Shown: positions 1-9,571, counted from the stretch's first letter. The stretch: 64,000 bases of DNA from Sphingomonas aerolata (GCF_003046295.1 NZ_PZZN01000001.1:1-64000); one strand, 5' to 3'. Program-made: numbers and translations. The notes: a model not told the origin generated them from the sequence alone.

Positions 1-308
1 CAGCAACCAGACCGTGTGGCCGTTCGCTGCGGTGACACCCCTCTAGGGCCCATCCCCAATCCCGTCAAACGCAAATTTCACTTTTATGGCAATTTTTGCG
101 CCCTGGCGCGTTCTGCGCGCCCAATGGCGCGGAGCCGGGTCCGATAGGCGATGATCGTACGAGCCCGGCCGCAAGAACGACGCAATCCAAGTGCGTTGCC
201 ACTGAGCGGGATCAGGATATTCCATAAGTCGAGCGATTCGAACGGTGAGCCGAGCGCATCACACACTTCCCCGGTCATCCCCCGCTGGGGCGTTCTCGTT
301 CCTGCTTG
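1..308. other. left-edge region without a confident gene
   Basis: I see no supportable complete gene here. A plus-strand frame open from the left edge (SNQTVWPFAAVTPL, stop at 44-46) could be the last residues of a gene lying outside the window, but 14 residues are too few to judge. The rest, 47-308, precedes the Crp/Fnr-type gene and probably holds its promoter; no clear -35/-10 pair or operator palindrome stood out. Confidence 0.3.
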
Positions 309-1133
309 ATGACCAGCGTCTTATCCGAACATCGCCCCGGCAGCACCTCAGGCCCACGAACGTCTTTTTCGACGCGGAGTCCGGCGGCGGACAAGCTTGT
401 CCGGAAGCTGCGCGACCGGCATCCTCTGTCGGCTGCCGAGGAGGTCGCGCTTAACACGTTGCTTGCGGCCAAGGCCGGGCCGATTTCCGGACGGACGGTG
501 TTGCTCGACCGGGGGATGCAGCCAAGCGGGATCCATGTCCTGCTTGACGGCTGGGCGTGCCGCTACACGATGCTCGTCGATGGGCGCCGCCGGATCGTCG
601 CCTTTTATCTCCCGGGCGATGTCTGTGATTTCGACGTCTTCCTGCTGGCGGGGATGGACCAGACGATCGCCGCGATCACCCCTGCACGCGTTGCGGTGGT
701 CGATGCCCCGATGCTGGCCGGGCTTGCGATCGACCACCCGCCCCTGACGCAGGCCCTGTGGTGGGAATCGCTGACCGCCGCCGCGATCCAGCGCGCCTGG
801 ACGCTCAATGTCGGGCAACGCAGTGCCAAACAGCGAATCGCACATCTGCTGTGCGAGTTATATCTGCGAATGGACCGTGTCGGGCTGGTACAGGACGGCA
901 GCTGTGCGCTGCCGTTGACCCAGTTTCATCTGGGGGATGCCTGTGCGCTGACGTCCATCCATACCAATCGTGCGCTTCAAGAGCTGCGCCGTGACGGCTT
1001 GCTGTCGCTCGAGGCCCGACGCCTGACGATCCACGACTGGCCGGCGCTGGTCGATCTGGCCGCGTTCGACCCCGCCTATCTTCAACTGTCCAAGGAGCCC
1101 GGTACCTCTGGTGATAGTGCGGCCCTTGGCTGA
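309..1133 (+). CDS. Crp/Fnr family transcriptional regulator
   Basis: Predicted DNA-binding regulator of about 274 residues. The N-terminal half (roughly residues 55-150) looks like a cyclic-nucleotide-binding-fold sensor, with the pattern RRRIVAFYLPGDVCDF. The C-terminal part (about 180-250) looks like the winged helix-turn-helix of this family, including RSAKQRIAHLLCELYLRM and ALTSIHTNRALQELRRDGLL. The N-terminal cysteine cluster of true FNR is absent, so it is probably not an iron-sulphur oxygen sensor; the ligand is unknown. A TTG lies directly before the chosen ATG and there is no strong ribosome site, so the start is uncertain. It stands alone, convergent with the TonB-dependent receptor gene. 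A FixK role downstream of the FixLJ pair at 54.5-56.7 kb cannot be tested from sequence alone. Confidence 0.85.
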   Translation: MTSVLSEHRPGSTSGPRTSFSTRSPAADKLVRKLRDRHPLSAAEEVALNTLLAAKAGPISGRTVLLDRGMQPSGIHVLLDGWACRYTMLVDGRRRIVAFYLPGDVCDFDVFLLAGMDQTIAAITPARVAVVDAPMLAGLAIDHPPLTQALWWESLTAAAIQRAWTLNVGQRSAKQRIAHLLCELYLRMDRVGLVQDGSCALPLTQFHLGDACALTSIHTNRALQELRRDGLLSLEARRLTIHDWPALVDLAAFDPAYLQLSKEPGTSGDSAALG

Positions 1134-1311
1134 ACAGCGTCCCGGGTGGTGGTCTGCTACTTCATAGAGGTCCAGCTAAGGCGGCGTTACCGCTCCAGCG
1201 TGCCACGCCACCCCGTTAAGCCATGAACGCCCGCTCGCCACAGAGCCGTCTGCAGACAGGTGGTCTCTGGGCGGGCGAGGCTAGACGCGGCCTATCTAGC
1301 GGCCGCCAGAC

Positions 1312-4146
1312 CTACAGGCGGAAGGACAGCGACGCGACATAGGTCCGCCCGTTCTTGTAGAAGGCCGTGGGCCGATCGGGCGTCGCGTTATACTGGCGAT
1401 AGGTCTCGTCGAGCAGGTTCTGCGCGTTGAGCGACAGCGTGACCTGCTTGGTCAAATTGAACCCTGCCGACAGATCGAGCTGGTTATACGCGGCGACCAT
1501 TTCGCGCGAGCCGAGACGGCCAATCGTGCGGAAATACTTCGTCCGGTAATTGTAGCTCAACCGCGCCTGGAACGGTCCGCTTTCGAAATAGGGGATCACG
1601 TTGACGGTGTGCTTCGACAAATAGGGAAGGTTGAGATCGGCGCCCGACGCGTCGGTCGAGGAGGTCGTGCTGTCCTGATAGGTATAATTCGCCTGGAGCC
1701 CAAACCCGCCCCAGATCTCGCTCTGCCCGGACACGAGTATGCCGTTCACCTTCGCCTTGCCGCCGTTGATCGGCTGCGAAACGCTGTAATTGTTCTCCAG
1801 CCGCCCGGTCAGCGAATTGAACAAAGTCACCCCCTCGGTCCGGGTGGTAATGATGTAGTTGCTGATGTCGCGACGGAAGGCCTCGACCGCGAGCAGGCTG
1901 CCCGGACGCGGGTAGAATTCCGCGGTCAGCTCGTAATTGGTCGACTCATACGGCTTCAGATTGGGATTGCCGCCACCCGCATCGCGCGTCGTATCGTTTT
2001 GCGAGATCGATGCCGCCAGATCCTGATAGCGTGGCCGCGAGATCACCTTGGCGACCGCACCGCGGAAGATGAGCGACGAACTCGCCTCATAGGCGATATT
2101 GAAGCTCGGCAGGAACTTCAGATAGTCGGTCGATGTCGTGGTCGGGGTCGGCACGGGGTTGGGGTTGGCCGCGGTCGACAGCGTCAGCGCATAGTCCGAA
2201 ACGTCCTTGGTATAGACCAGCCGGCCACCGATATTGCCGCGAAAGCCGCTCTGCTCGAAATTGAGCTGCGCATAGCTCGCCACGACGGTTTCCTTGACCC
2301 GGGTCGACGCGCCGATCTTGCGGATCAGCGGCGAATTGATCGCATTCGCCAGGATATCGATCACCGACTGTTCGGACAGGTTCAGATACTGCGTCGCGTT
2401 GCCCAACCCGCCGCTGCCGCTGAATGTGCCGTCCGGAGTCGACGCGGTCGGCACGTTGAGCTGCGATGCAAGCTGCGACGTGGTGAGATAGGTGTTGATG
2501 CCGCGACCGTCGATGCGGTTGACATGGTCGGTGACGCGTGCGCCGAGCATCAGCTGCGTGAACGGCCCGAACGAAACCGGGATCGTCGCATCATAGCCGC
2601 CGAAGATGTCGCGATCGGTCGTCACGCTGTAATCGAGGCCGCCGATCTGCGCGGCGTTCAGCTGCGTGCCGCCGACCAGCACCGGGCTGCCCTCGATCTG
2701 TGCGGGATTGTTGTTCGGGTTGGTGAAGTAGTTTGCAGGGTTGGTCGGATCGCCGGTGAAATTGACCGTCGCCGTATCGTTGGTGAAGGCATAGCTGAAT
2801 GGCAGTCTGGTCTGCACGTTGAACAGATATTCGGGATTGCGCCCGCCCCTCGCCCGGCTCCAGCCACCCGCGAACGACACCTTGGCGCCGTCATCGCCTT
2901 CCCAATCCGCAAACAGGTTCAGATTGTCAGTGGTCAGCTTGGTCTTGCGGACGAGCGTGTCGAGCTGCGCACTCTGGCTCGTCGCGGCACCGAAGGTCGC
3001 GGCGTTGACGACCCCGTTGCTGATGTTGGCCGACTGTAGCACGTTACCCGTCCAGGCCCCGGGAATGGTGTACATCGATTGGCTGTAATTGTCGTAATTG
3101 CCGTTGATGTGCAGGCCGTTGAGCGTCAGCGTTAGCTCCGAGCTGGGGCGGTACTGCACGGTGCCGGACACGCTCTTGCGCTCGCGCGTCTGCTGGAAAT
3201 AGGCATAGTTGATGCCGAACGGCGATGCGGCCTTGTAGAGATCCGCAATCGTTCCGCCGGTGATGGTCGCACCCGGGCTCTTCAGGCTGAGCGTGCCGTC
3301 CTGCGCGCGGTTGACGAACGGGCTGTTATAGGTGCCGTCCGCATTCGCCGCGGCATTGTCATAGCCGAAGAATTCCACGCCGGCGCGCGTCAGGCTCTGC
3401 TTGTCATAGGTCGCGGCGACCAGCACGCCGAACGTCTCCGCATCGTTCTTCCAGCTGTACAGCCCCGAGCCGCGGACATTGCCCTTGTCCGAACGGTCGT
3501 TGTACGAATAGCCGCCCGACGCGAAAATCGAATTGGCCTTGAGCTCAAGCGGCCGGCGGGTGCGGACGATGACGGTGCCCCCGAGGCTACCCTCCTCGAT
3601 CCGCGGCTCGGGCGACTTGTACACCTCCAGCCGGTCGACGAGTTCGGGCGCGAGCAACGAATAGTTGAAGGTGCGGCTCGACGGGTCATTGTCGTTGCCG
3701 CCCCAATCCGCCGACGCGAGCGCATGACCGTCGAGCAGCATCCGGTTCAGCGCGGGATCGGTACCAAGAATGGCGACCTTCTCGCCCTCGCCGAAGCGCC
3801 GATCGATGCTCACGCCCGGGATGTGCGACAGCGATTCAGCGACGTTGCGGTCGGGAAACTTGCCGATCGCTTCGGCGCTGATCACGTCGACCACGGCATT
3901 GGCCTCGCGCTTGACCGCGATCGCGCTGCGCAGGCTGCCCCGGATACCGGTGACGACGATGTCGCTGTCCGCGTCCCCCGAGGGGGCGGCCTGCGTGGGG
4001 GGTGTCTGCGCGGATACGGGCTGCTCGGCCGCGGCTGGCGGGACCGATGACGGCGCGGTTTGGGCGCCCGCAGGCGCGATCAGCCCGGCGATCGCGCTGG
4101 CGACCACGGCGGTGGATGCGAGCAACATCTGCTTAGGAAGAACCAT
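1312..4146 (-). CDS. TonB-dependent outer-membrane receptor (Xanthomonas/Caulobacter type)
   Basis: A 944-residue outer-membrane active transporter powered by TonB-ExbBD. It starts with a signal peptide (MVLPKQMLLASTAVVASAIAG...). The plug domain, about residues 60-200, begins with a TonB-box-like segment (DIVVTGIRGSL) and carries AVVDVISAEAIGKFPDRN and ESLSHIPGVSIDRR, which are characteristic of the large subfamily common in Caulobacter, Xanthomonas and sphingomonads. The beta-barrel fills the rest and ends in a strand finishing YVASLSFRL. Members of this subfamily often import plant or algal oligosaccharides, but the substrate cannot be read from the sequence, and no glycoside hydrolase or inner-membrane transporter lies beside it. 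The gene is monocistronic, with an 870-bp AT-richer upstream region. Confidence 0.92.
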   Translation of the reverse strand: MVLPKQMLLASTAVVASAIAGLIAPAGAQTAPSSVPPAAAEQPVSAQTPPTQAAPSGDADSDIVVTGIRGSLRSAIAVKREANAVVDVISAEAIGKFPDRNVAESLSHIPGVSIDRRFGEGEKVAILGTDPALNRMLLDGHALASADWGGNDNDPSSRTFNYSLLAPELVDRLEVYKSPEPRIEEGSLGGTVIVRTRRPLELKANSIFASGGYSYNDRSDKGNVRGSGLYSWKNDAETFGVLVAATYDKQSLTRAGVEFFGYDNAAANADGTYNSPFVNRAQDGTLSLKSPGATITGGTIADLYKAASPFGINYAYFQQTRERKSVSGTVQYRPSSELTLTLNGLHINGNYDNYSQSMYTIPGAWTGNVLQSANISNGVVNAATFGAATSQSAQLDTLVRKTKLTTDNLNLFADWEGDDGAKVSFAGGWSRARGGRNPEYLFNVQTRLPFSYAFTNDTATVNFTGDPTNPANYFTNPNNNPAQIEGSPVLVGGTQLNAAQIGGLDYSVTTDRDIFGGYDATIPVSFGPFTQLMLGARVTDHVNRIDGRGINTYLTTSQLASQLNVPTASTPDGTFSGSGGLGNATQYLNLSEQSVIDILANAINSPLIRKIGASTRVKETVVASYAQLNFEQSGFRGNIGGRLVYTKDVSDYALTLSTAANPNPVPTPTTTSTDYLKFLPSFNIAYEASSSLIFRGAVAKVISRPRYQDLAASISQNDTTRDAGGGNPNLKPYESTNYELTAEFYPRPGSLLAVEAFRRDISNYIITTRTEGVTLFNSLTGRLENNYSVSQPINGGKAKVNGILVSGQSEIWGGFGLQANYTYQDSTTSSTDASGADLNLPYLSKHTVNVIPYFESGPFQARLSYNYRTKYFRTIGRLGSREMVAAYNQLDLSAGFNLTKQVTLSLNAQNLLDETYRQYNATPDRPTAFYKNGRTYVASLSFRL

Positions 4147-5019
4147 TGGTCAAAGCCCCTTTTCATAGGCGCCATCGCGCCATCCCGATGCAGCCCATGC
4201 CTGCACCCGTAAATCCCGCGAATCGCCCGGTATTCTTTTGGTAGCCAGGTCGATGTCTAGGCGCCGCTACCTATATCAAATTCATTTTCCGAATCTAATG
4301 AGAAAATTACCTTTTTATTACCAATTCTGGGAGGGACGCATTTCAGTCCGGCGATTGCCCCGTGGCTGCGGACCTGACATCAGCGAGACCCGGGCCAAGT
4401 CCGTTCGACAAGGCAAGACGCGTCAGCGCATCAATTTGCCAAGATACTCCACGTTTCGGAAGATGGTGTCAGTCGCGAGCCGAAGACACATTCCTTCGCC
4501 CGTCGAGGGACTTGCCCACGCTTACTGACAGGCGCTAGCGCATCATGACCCCGGCAACTGACGCCAAGATCGACCGCAGCGGATCTAATACTCGCTTAGG
4601 CTCGCGAGGTATCCGTTGGCGAACCCCGAATAAGGGCAACACTCCGTACCAATATAGGATGTTTGCGGCGTCCACTGAGCCATGCGGTTTGTGCGCGGCG
4701 GGTGTCGCTACCAGCCCCAGCGAAAGCGCTGAGCAGGCGAGCGCAGAATATCCTCGTAGCGCAATGCTGCGCGCGGCAGCGCCCTGTCCATGGCGCCGGA
4801 GCCCCTGCCCATGGCATAGGGCCTGACCAACCCCATGGTCGCGCAATTCCTCCGTGCGGGGGGCGTGCCTACGATTCCCCCGTACCTGCGCCACTCGCGG
4901 GGCAGATCGCTCGCCCTATCGCAGGATCGGCAGTGTTGCGGGCTTCCCGGGGAACCGCTCGCATGACAAGGGGTTTCTGAAATTGGCCGTTTTGGCCGTA
5001 TCCCGGGAGACGATACACA
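4147..5019. other. long intergenic region between divergent receptor and carbonic anhydrase genes
   Basis: No coding sequence here convinces me. The stretch 4240-4330 is clearly more AT-rich than its surroundings and lies 95-185 bp upstream of the receptor start, so it probably contains that promoter. The block 4535-4900 contains overlapping open frames on both strands with arginine-rich, low-complexity products and no ribosome sites; I treat these as chance. Just before the carbonic anhydrase gene is a small palindrome, GGCC-GTTTT-GGCC, and a GGGAGA ribosome site. Confidence 0.5.
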
Positions 5020-5670
5020 ATGACTGATTTTGCCGATCTTGTAGATGGATACCAGCGGTTTCGGACGTCCGACTGGCGCCGCCAGCATGACCGTTGGGAG
5101 AAATTGAAAGTCGGACAGGAACCGCGCGTCATGGTGATCGCCTGTTCGGACAGCCGGGTCGAACCCGCGCAGATCTTCGACACGTTGCCTGGTGAGATGT
5201 TCGTCGTCCGCAACGTCGCCAACCTCGTTCCGCCGTTCGAGACGGGCGGCGGCTATCACGGCGTTTCTGCCGCGGTGGAATTTGCGGTCACGCAGCTCAA
5301 GGTCGGCGAGATCGTCGTACTCGGCCATGGCCAGTGCGGCGGCTGCAAGGCGGCGCTCGCAGGCACGTTCGACAAGGCAGAGCGCGGCCAGGGTGGCTTC
5401 ATCAGTGACTGGGTGCATCTGCTCGATGGCGCACGCGAGTCCGTCGCCAAGGATCATGCCGATCTGAAGTCTGAAGAGGCTCGCGAGGCGATGGAGCAGG
5501 CTGCCGTTCGGACGTCGATTGAAAATCTGCGGACCTTCCCGTTCGTCCGCGATGCAGAGGCTGCCGGCGATCTCGAGATCCGCGGCGCGGTGTTTGCGAT
5601 CGACGACGGCATTCTGCGCGTGATGGACGAGGATGGCGGGTTCACGCCGGCTCAGCCCCGCGCGGACTGA
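5020..5670 (+). CDS. beta-class carbonic anhydrase
   Basis: Reversible hydration of CO2 to bicarbonate in the cytoplasm, supplying bicarbonate to carboxylases and buffering pH. The 216-residue protein has the full zinc site of the beta class: C42-S-D44-S-R46 (CSDSRVEP) and H103-G-Q-C106 (GHGQCGGCK). The Asp-Arg dyad is intact. The length is normal for bacterial Can/CynT proteins. The start ATG follows a GGGAGA ribosome site by about nine bases. A strong hairpin follows the stop, so it is probably transcribed alone. No cyanase gene is adjacent, which argues for a housekeeping rather than cyanate-linked role. Confidence 0.95.
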   Translation: MTDFADLVDGYQRFRTSDWRRQHDRWEKLKVGQEPRVMVIACSDSRVEPAQIFDTLPGEMFVVRNVANLVPPFETGGGYHGVSAAVEFAVTQLKVGEIVVLGHGQCGGCKAALAGTFDKAERGQGGFISDWVHLLDGARESVAKDHADLKSEEAREAMEQAAVRTSIENLRTFPFVRDAEAAGDLEIRGAVFAIDDGILRVMDEDGGFTPAQPRAD

Positions 5671-5677
5671 TGCCGAG

Positions 5678-5717
5678 GCCGGGCCGGCGAAAGTCTCGTC
5701 GGCCCGGCGCATCTTTA
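5678..5717 (+). terminator. rho-independent terminator after carbonic anhydrase gene
   Basis: GC-rich stem GCCGGGCCGGCGA (5678-5690) pairs with CGTCGGCCCGGC (5697-5708), followed by the T-containing tail ATCTTTACTT. It begins eight bases after the stop codon. Confidence 0.7.
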
Positions 5718-5840
5718 CTTCAAACCTTATCTGCTGGCCGCTGCGAGCTCTCGCAAATGGTCAGGGGAAACCGAGACTGTAGGCGGGTTGCGGCCCGTCA
5801 GATTAGGGCGCTATGTTGCTGGCTTCTGACTGGAGGTCCT

Positions 5841-6641
5841 ATGACGCGCCTTGCCTTGGTTATCGCTGCCGGCCTGTCGGCCGCCACAGCGGCGTATGCC
5901 GCACCCGATCCCGCGCCGAGCGCCGCTCTCGTCGCGGCGACCAAAGCCGGGACGCGAACGCCCGCGACGATCGCGCGCGACGCTTTCCGCCACCCCGCCC
6001 AGACGCTGGCGTTTTTCGGTGTGAAGCCTGGTGACACGGTCGTCGAGATCTGGCCCAGCGGCGGCTGGTATACCGAGATCCTTGCGCCCTATCTCGCGGC
6101 CCGCGGCACGCTTTATGCCGCTGCGCCGAGCGAGAAGGGTCTCGCAGCTGTCCGGGCCAAGCGCCAGGCGATGCCCGAAGCCTATCGCGCGCTGCGCTAT
6201 GCCATGTTCCCGGCAGTCGCCGGCCAGCCGACCGTTCCCGCAGGCTCGGCGGACGTCGTGCTGACCTTCCGCAACGTGCACAACTGGCGGTTCGGGGCCG
6301 CCGATCAGACCCAGGCCGCGTTCGACCAGATGTTCGCGATGCTCAAGCCCGGCGGCACGCTTGGCCTTGTCGAACACCATCTGCCCGAAGCGTCGGGCAA
6401 GATCGAGGAAGGCAAGAGCGGCTATATGAAGCGGTCTTCGGTCATCGCCTATGCCACCAAGGCAGGATTCAAGCTGGCAGGCGAGAGCGCGGTGAATGCG
6501 AACCCGAAGGATACGCATGACTATCCCAAGGGCGTGTGGACCCTGCCGCCCAATTACGCCGAGGGCGATGTTGGCCGCGCGCGCTATGCCGCGATCGGCG
6601 AAAGCGACCGGATGACGCTCAAGTTCGTCAAACCCCGTTGA
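5841..6641 (+). CDS. exported class I SAM-methyltransferase-like protein
   Basis: A 266-residue protein with a methyltransferase-type Rossmann fold. ATG 5841 is chosen because GGAGGT stands just upstream and the product then begins with a clean signal peptide (MTRLALVIAAGLSAATAAYA, probable cleavage after AYA). The motif I region reads VVEIWPSGGWYTEILAPYL instead of the usual glycine-rich E/DxGxGxG. Further on come ADVVLTFRNVHNW (motif IV-like) and MLKPGGTLGLVEHHLP (motif V/VI-like). This matches predicted methyltransferases of the COG4798 kind. An exported protein would normally have no access to S-adenosylmethionine, so either the substrate is unusual, the catalytic role is lost or the signal is not used. 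No partner gene is adjacent. Confidence 0.8.
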   Translation: MTRLALVIAAGLSAATAAYAAPDPAPSAALVAATKAGTRTPATIARDAFRHPAQTLAFFGVKPGDTVVEIWPSGGWYTEILAPYLAARGTLYAAAPSEKGLAAVRAKRQAMPEAYRALRYAMFPAVAGQPTVPAGSADVVLTFRNVHNWRFGAADQTQAAFDQMFAMLKPGGTLGLVEHHLPEASGKIEEGKSGYMKRSSVIAYATKAGFKLAGESAVNANPKDTHDYPKGVWTLPPNYAEGDVGRARYAAIGESDRMTLKFVKPR

Positions 6642-6711
6642 TCGCCGCGCAGAGTGTCACCCGCCGCATCCAAGATTTGGAAGCGGCGGGCTACACTGTT
6701 ACGACACCTGT

Positions 6712-7770
6712 GTGACCGCCACCCCACTCCGTTTCCTCGAACGTCTGCCGCTGCTATGGGATCGCCGCGCCATCGCGTACGGCGTTGCGGTCGCCCTCTC
6801 CATCGCTGCCTGCGCGATCCGGATCGGCGTCGATCACCTGCTGCCGCCCGGTTTTCCGTTCCTGACCTTCTTCCCGGCGGTCATCATCTCGTCCTTCCTG
6901 CTCGGGCGCGGTCCCGGTTCAGCGGCTGCACTGTTGTGCGGTGTGCTGGCCTGGTATTATTTCATCGCGCCACGCCAAGGGTTCACACTCGGCGTCGATA
7001 CCGCGGTAGCACTGCTCTTCTATGCCGCTGTTGCTGCCGTCGACATCGCGCTGGTCCACTGGATGCAGCAGGCCAATCACCGGCTGCGCGACGAGCGCGA
7101 ACGCAACGCCGACCTTGCGCTGCGCAGCGGGCTGCTGGCTGATCGGACAGAGGTGCTGTTCCGCGAATTGCAGCACCGCGTATCGAATAATCTCCAGATG
7201 ATCGGGGCCGTCCTCGCGTTGCAGAAGCGCGGTATCGCCGACCCTGCCGCGGCTCTCGCGCTCGACAATGCAGCGACCAAGATCACGCTGATCGGCCGGA
7301 TCCAGCGGCAGCTCTACGATACCAGCGGATCGCTGATCGCGCTCGACCAGTTCCTTCATCAACTGACTGCCGACGTGATCGAGGCGGGCGGCAATCCCGG
7401 TATCGTCCACTCCGTTTCCGCACCGCCCGGCGTCATGCTCCCCCCTGACGCGCTGATCCCCGTTGCGCTGATCATGGCGGAGGCGATCGCCAACGCGATC
7501 GAGCATGGTCTGGTCGGACGCGACCATGGCAGCATCCGGGTCGATCTCGTCCAGACCGCCACCGGGTTGCAGCTCTGCGTGACCGACGACGGCGCCGGAT
7601 TGCCCGAGGGATTCGATACGCGCGGCTCGACGAGCCTCGGCCTGAAGATCGCCACCACGCTAGCGCGACAGCTCGGTGGCAGCTTCGACGTCAGAAGCGC
7701 CGATCCGGTCGGCGCACAAAGCGTGCTGACCATTCCCCATTCCCCCGCAGGACAGCCCCCTACCCCATGA
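6712..7770 (+). CDS. membrane-bound sensor histidine kinase (DUF4118 + HisKA_2 type)
   Basis: Predicted autokinase of 352 residues. The N-terminal ~110 residues form about four membrane helices with a short soluble loop, as in the DUF4118 sensor of KdpD-like proteins. After a short linker comes the dimerisation/phosphoacceptor motif FRELQHRVSNNLQMIGAV with the phosphorylatable histidine at about H155, typical of the HisKA_2/HWE group. The ATPase domain follows, with an N box (EAIANAIEHGL), a G1 box (DDGAGLPEG) and a terminal G2-like segment. The start is GTG 6712. The gene overlaps the next gene by four bases. No response regulator is adjacent, so it is an orphan here. HisKA_2 kinases in this clade often feed the general stress PhyR pathway, but that is family knowledge, not visible here. 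Confidence 0.88.
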   Translation: MTATPLRFLERLPLLWDRRAIAYGVAVALSIAACAIRIGVDHLLPPGFPFLTFFPAVIISSFLLGRGPGSAAALLCGVLAWYYFIAPRQGFTLGVDTAVALLFYAAVAAVDIALVHWMQQANHRLRDERERNADLALRSGLLADRTEVLFRELQHRVSNNLQMIGAVLALQKRGIADPAAALALDNAATKITLIGRIQRQLYDTSGSLIALDQFLHQLTADVIEAGGNPGIVHSVSAPPGVMLPPDALIPVALIMAEAIANAIEHGLVGRDHGSIRVDLVQTATGLQLCVTDDGAGLPEGFDTRGSTSLGLKIATTLARQLGGSFDVRSADPVGAQSVLTIPHSPAGQPPTP

Positions 7771-8549
7771 TCATCCGCAGCGACGAATTCATCGATATCC
7801 CTCGCATCGCCAGCGGCACTCCTTCGGATGATGCCATGCCGTCACCAGGCGGCGTCATGCGCACGCACCTGTTCCGCCCCGCGGTCGAAGGACGCTATCC
7901 CGGCGTTCTGCTGTTCTCGGAAATCTACCAGGTCACGGACCCGATCCGCCGGCTTGCTGCCTATGTCGCCGGTCACGGCTTCTGTGTCGCGGTGCCCGAG
8001 GTCTATCATGAGTATGAGCAACCCGGGACGGTGCTGCGCTACGACGCGGCCGGCACCGATCGCGGCAACGCGCTGAAGGTCACGAAACCGGTTCCCGCCT
8101 TTGACGAGGATGCGGTCGCCGCGCTCGACGGCCTTGCTGCGCATCCCGCCTGTACCGGGCGGCTTGCGACGATGGGCGTCTGCCTGGGGGGACATCTTGC
8201 CTACCGCGCAGCACTCGATCCCCGCGTCGCCGCAGCGGCATGCTTTTACGCGACCGACATCCACAGCGGCACGCTGGGTGCGGGCAAGCAGGATGACAGT
8301 CTGGCGCGCATGGAGGAGCTGAAGGCGGAAACGCTGTTTATCTGGGGGCGGCAGGACCTGCATGTCCCGTTTGCCGCGCGCGAGACGATCCGCGCACGGC
8401 TGGAGGCGGTCGGTGCCAATTATGGCTGGCTCGAGGTCAACGGCCAGCACGCGTTTTTGCGTGACGAGGGACCACGCTATGATCCCGCCCTGTTCGCCCA
8501 GACGCTGAACGCGGTCATCGCTCTATTTAACCGCACCCTCGCCGGATGA
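7767..8549 (+). CDS. dienelactone hydrolase family protein
   Basis: Alpha/beta hydrolase of 260 residues with the family triad in the expected places: C139 in GVCLGGH, D197 in GRQDLHVPF and H228 in QHAFLRDEG. The cysteine nucleophile instead of serine is the hallmark of dienelactone hydrolases. The real substrate is unknown, since most such paralogues outside aromatic-degradation operons act on other esters or lactones and no catechol pathway gene is nearby. The ATG overlaps the stop of the histidine kinase gene (ATGA), implying translational coupling, although the two products have no obvious functional link. Confidence 0.9.
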   Translation: MIIRSDEFIDIPRIASGTPSDDAMPSPGGVMRTHLFRPAVEGRYPGVLLFSEIYQVTDPIRRLAAYVAGHGFCVAVPEVYHEYEQPGTVLRYDAAGTDRGNALKVTKPVPAFDEDAVAALDGLAAHPACTGRLATMGVCLGGHLAYRAALDPRVAAAACFYATDIHSGTLGAGKQDDSLARMEELKAETLFIWGRQDLHVPFAARETIRARLEAVGANYGWLEVNGQHAFLRDEGPRYDPALFAQTLNAVIALFNRTLAG

Positions 8550-8603
8550 CGGCGCACCGCCGGTCAGCCGGCTAGGCGCCTCGCGGGCTCCGACGCAGGA
8601 GGC

Positions 8604-9500
8604 TCAGCGTGGCCACAACCGCGCTGCGCCACGCACGCCTGAGGAATCACCCCAACGGGCCGGCACCACCTGCCCCTTCCAGTCGCCACCGAAGCTGTAG
8701 CGATCGATCACCGCGGGAAGCCGGGCGTAGATCGCCTCGACATTCGACATGCCGCCGCCGAACACGAAGACGTCCGGGTCGACGATATTGGCGATCATCG
8801 CCAGCGCGCGTCCAAGCCGATCGACATAGGCGTCGAGCGATGCGACCGCGTCGGCTTCACCGTGTCGCGCGGCCTCGACGATCGCGGCCCCGTCGAGCAT
8901 CTGCCCGGACCGGGCGGCATGATCCTGCCGGAAACCGGTCCCCGATATCAGCATGTCGAGACACCCGCTTTGTCCGCACCAGCAGGACGGACCGGGATAT
9001 TCCGCCGCGGTCATCCACGGAAGCGGGACATGGCCCCATTCGCCGCCCATGCCGTTCGCGCCCTCGACGATGTGGCCGTCGACGACCAGTCCGCCTCCGA
9101 CGCCGGTCCCGACGATCACCGCAAAGGCGGACCGCGCGCCGGCTGCCGCACCGTCAACCGCTTCGGACAGTGCCATGCAGTTTGCGTCATTGGCCATCCG
9201 GACCTGACGGCCGAGCGCAGTCTCCAGATCCTCGCGAAAGGCGCGGCCGTTGAGGAAGGTGGCGTTCGAGTTGCGCATCAGCCCGTCGCGCGGACTGATC
9301 GACCCGGGCGTGCCGACGCCGATCGAGCCCATGGCGCCCGCCTCGCTCTCGGCTCTGGCGATCAGCTCGCCGATCGTCCGGATGGCGCCGTCGTAATTTC
9401 CCGGGTTCGGGCTGCGCACGCGGGCGAGAAACTGACCGTTGGCGTCGAGGGCCGCTGCCTCGATCTTCGTGCCGCCGACGTCGATACCGATCTGGATCAC
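8604..9500 (-). CDS. ROK family sugar kinase (fructokinase/glucokinase-like)
   Basis: ATP-dependent hexose kinase of 298 residues. It begins with the phosphate-binding motif IGIDVGGTKIE, has the catalytic region MANDANCMALSEA and the second nucleotide motif VIVGTGVGGG. The ROK zinc signature is present around residues 150-180: a His in WGHVPLP followed by CWCGQSGCLD. The spacing and N-terminus resemble bacterial fructokinase/N-acetylglucosamine kinase, but the sugar cannot be fixed from the sequence. It lies 71 bp downstream of a ROK-type repressor gene on the same strand, suggesting a two-gene, sugar-responsive operon. Confidence 0.88.
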   Translation of the reverse strand: MIQIGIDVGGTKIEAAALDANGQFLARVRSPNPGNYDGAIRTIGELIARAESEAGAMGSIGVGTPGSISPRDGLMRNSNATFLNGRAFREDLETALGRQVRMANDANCMALSEAVDGAAAGARSAFAVIVGTGVGGGLVVDGHIVEGANGMGGEWGHVPLPWMTAAEYPGPSCWCGQSGCLDMLISGTGFRQDHAARSGQMLDGAAIVEAARHGEADAVASLDAYVDRLGRALAMIANIVDPDVFVFGGGMSNVEAIYARLPAVIDRYSFGGDWKGQVVPARWGDSSGVRGAARLWPR

Positions 9501-9571
9501 TGCATCTCTCTCTGACCTTGATTTTGCGGCACCCTGCCCGCGAGAAAGATAAAGTCAATTTGCTTTAACAA

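Noticed and set aside
1203..1300. Hairpin after the TonB-dependent receptor gene as its terminator
   Set aside because: The stem is imperfect and lacks a clear T-run on the minus strand.
1609..3039. A 476-codon open frame opposite the TonB-dependent receptor gene
   Set aside because: Long antisense open frames are expected in GC-rich coding sequence. The product is arginine-rich and without recognisable motifs, while the minus-strand frame is a clear receptor.
4535..4900. Overlapping open frames in the receptor-carbonic anhydrase gap
   Set aside because: Short, low-complexity products with no ribosome site or homology I recognise.
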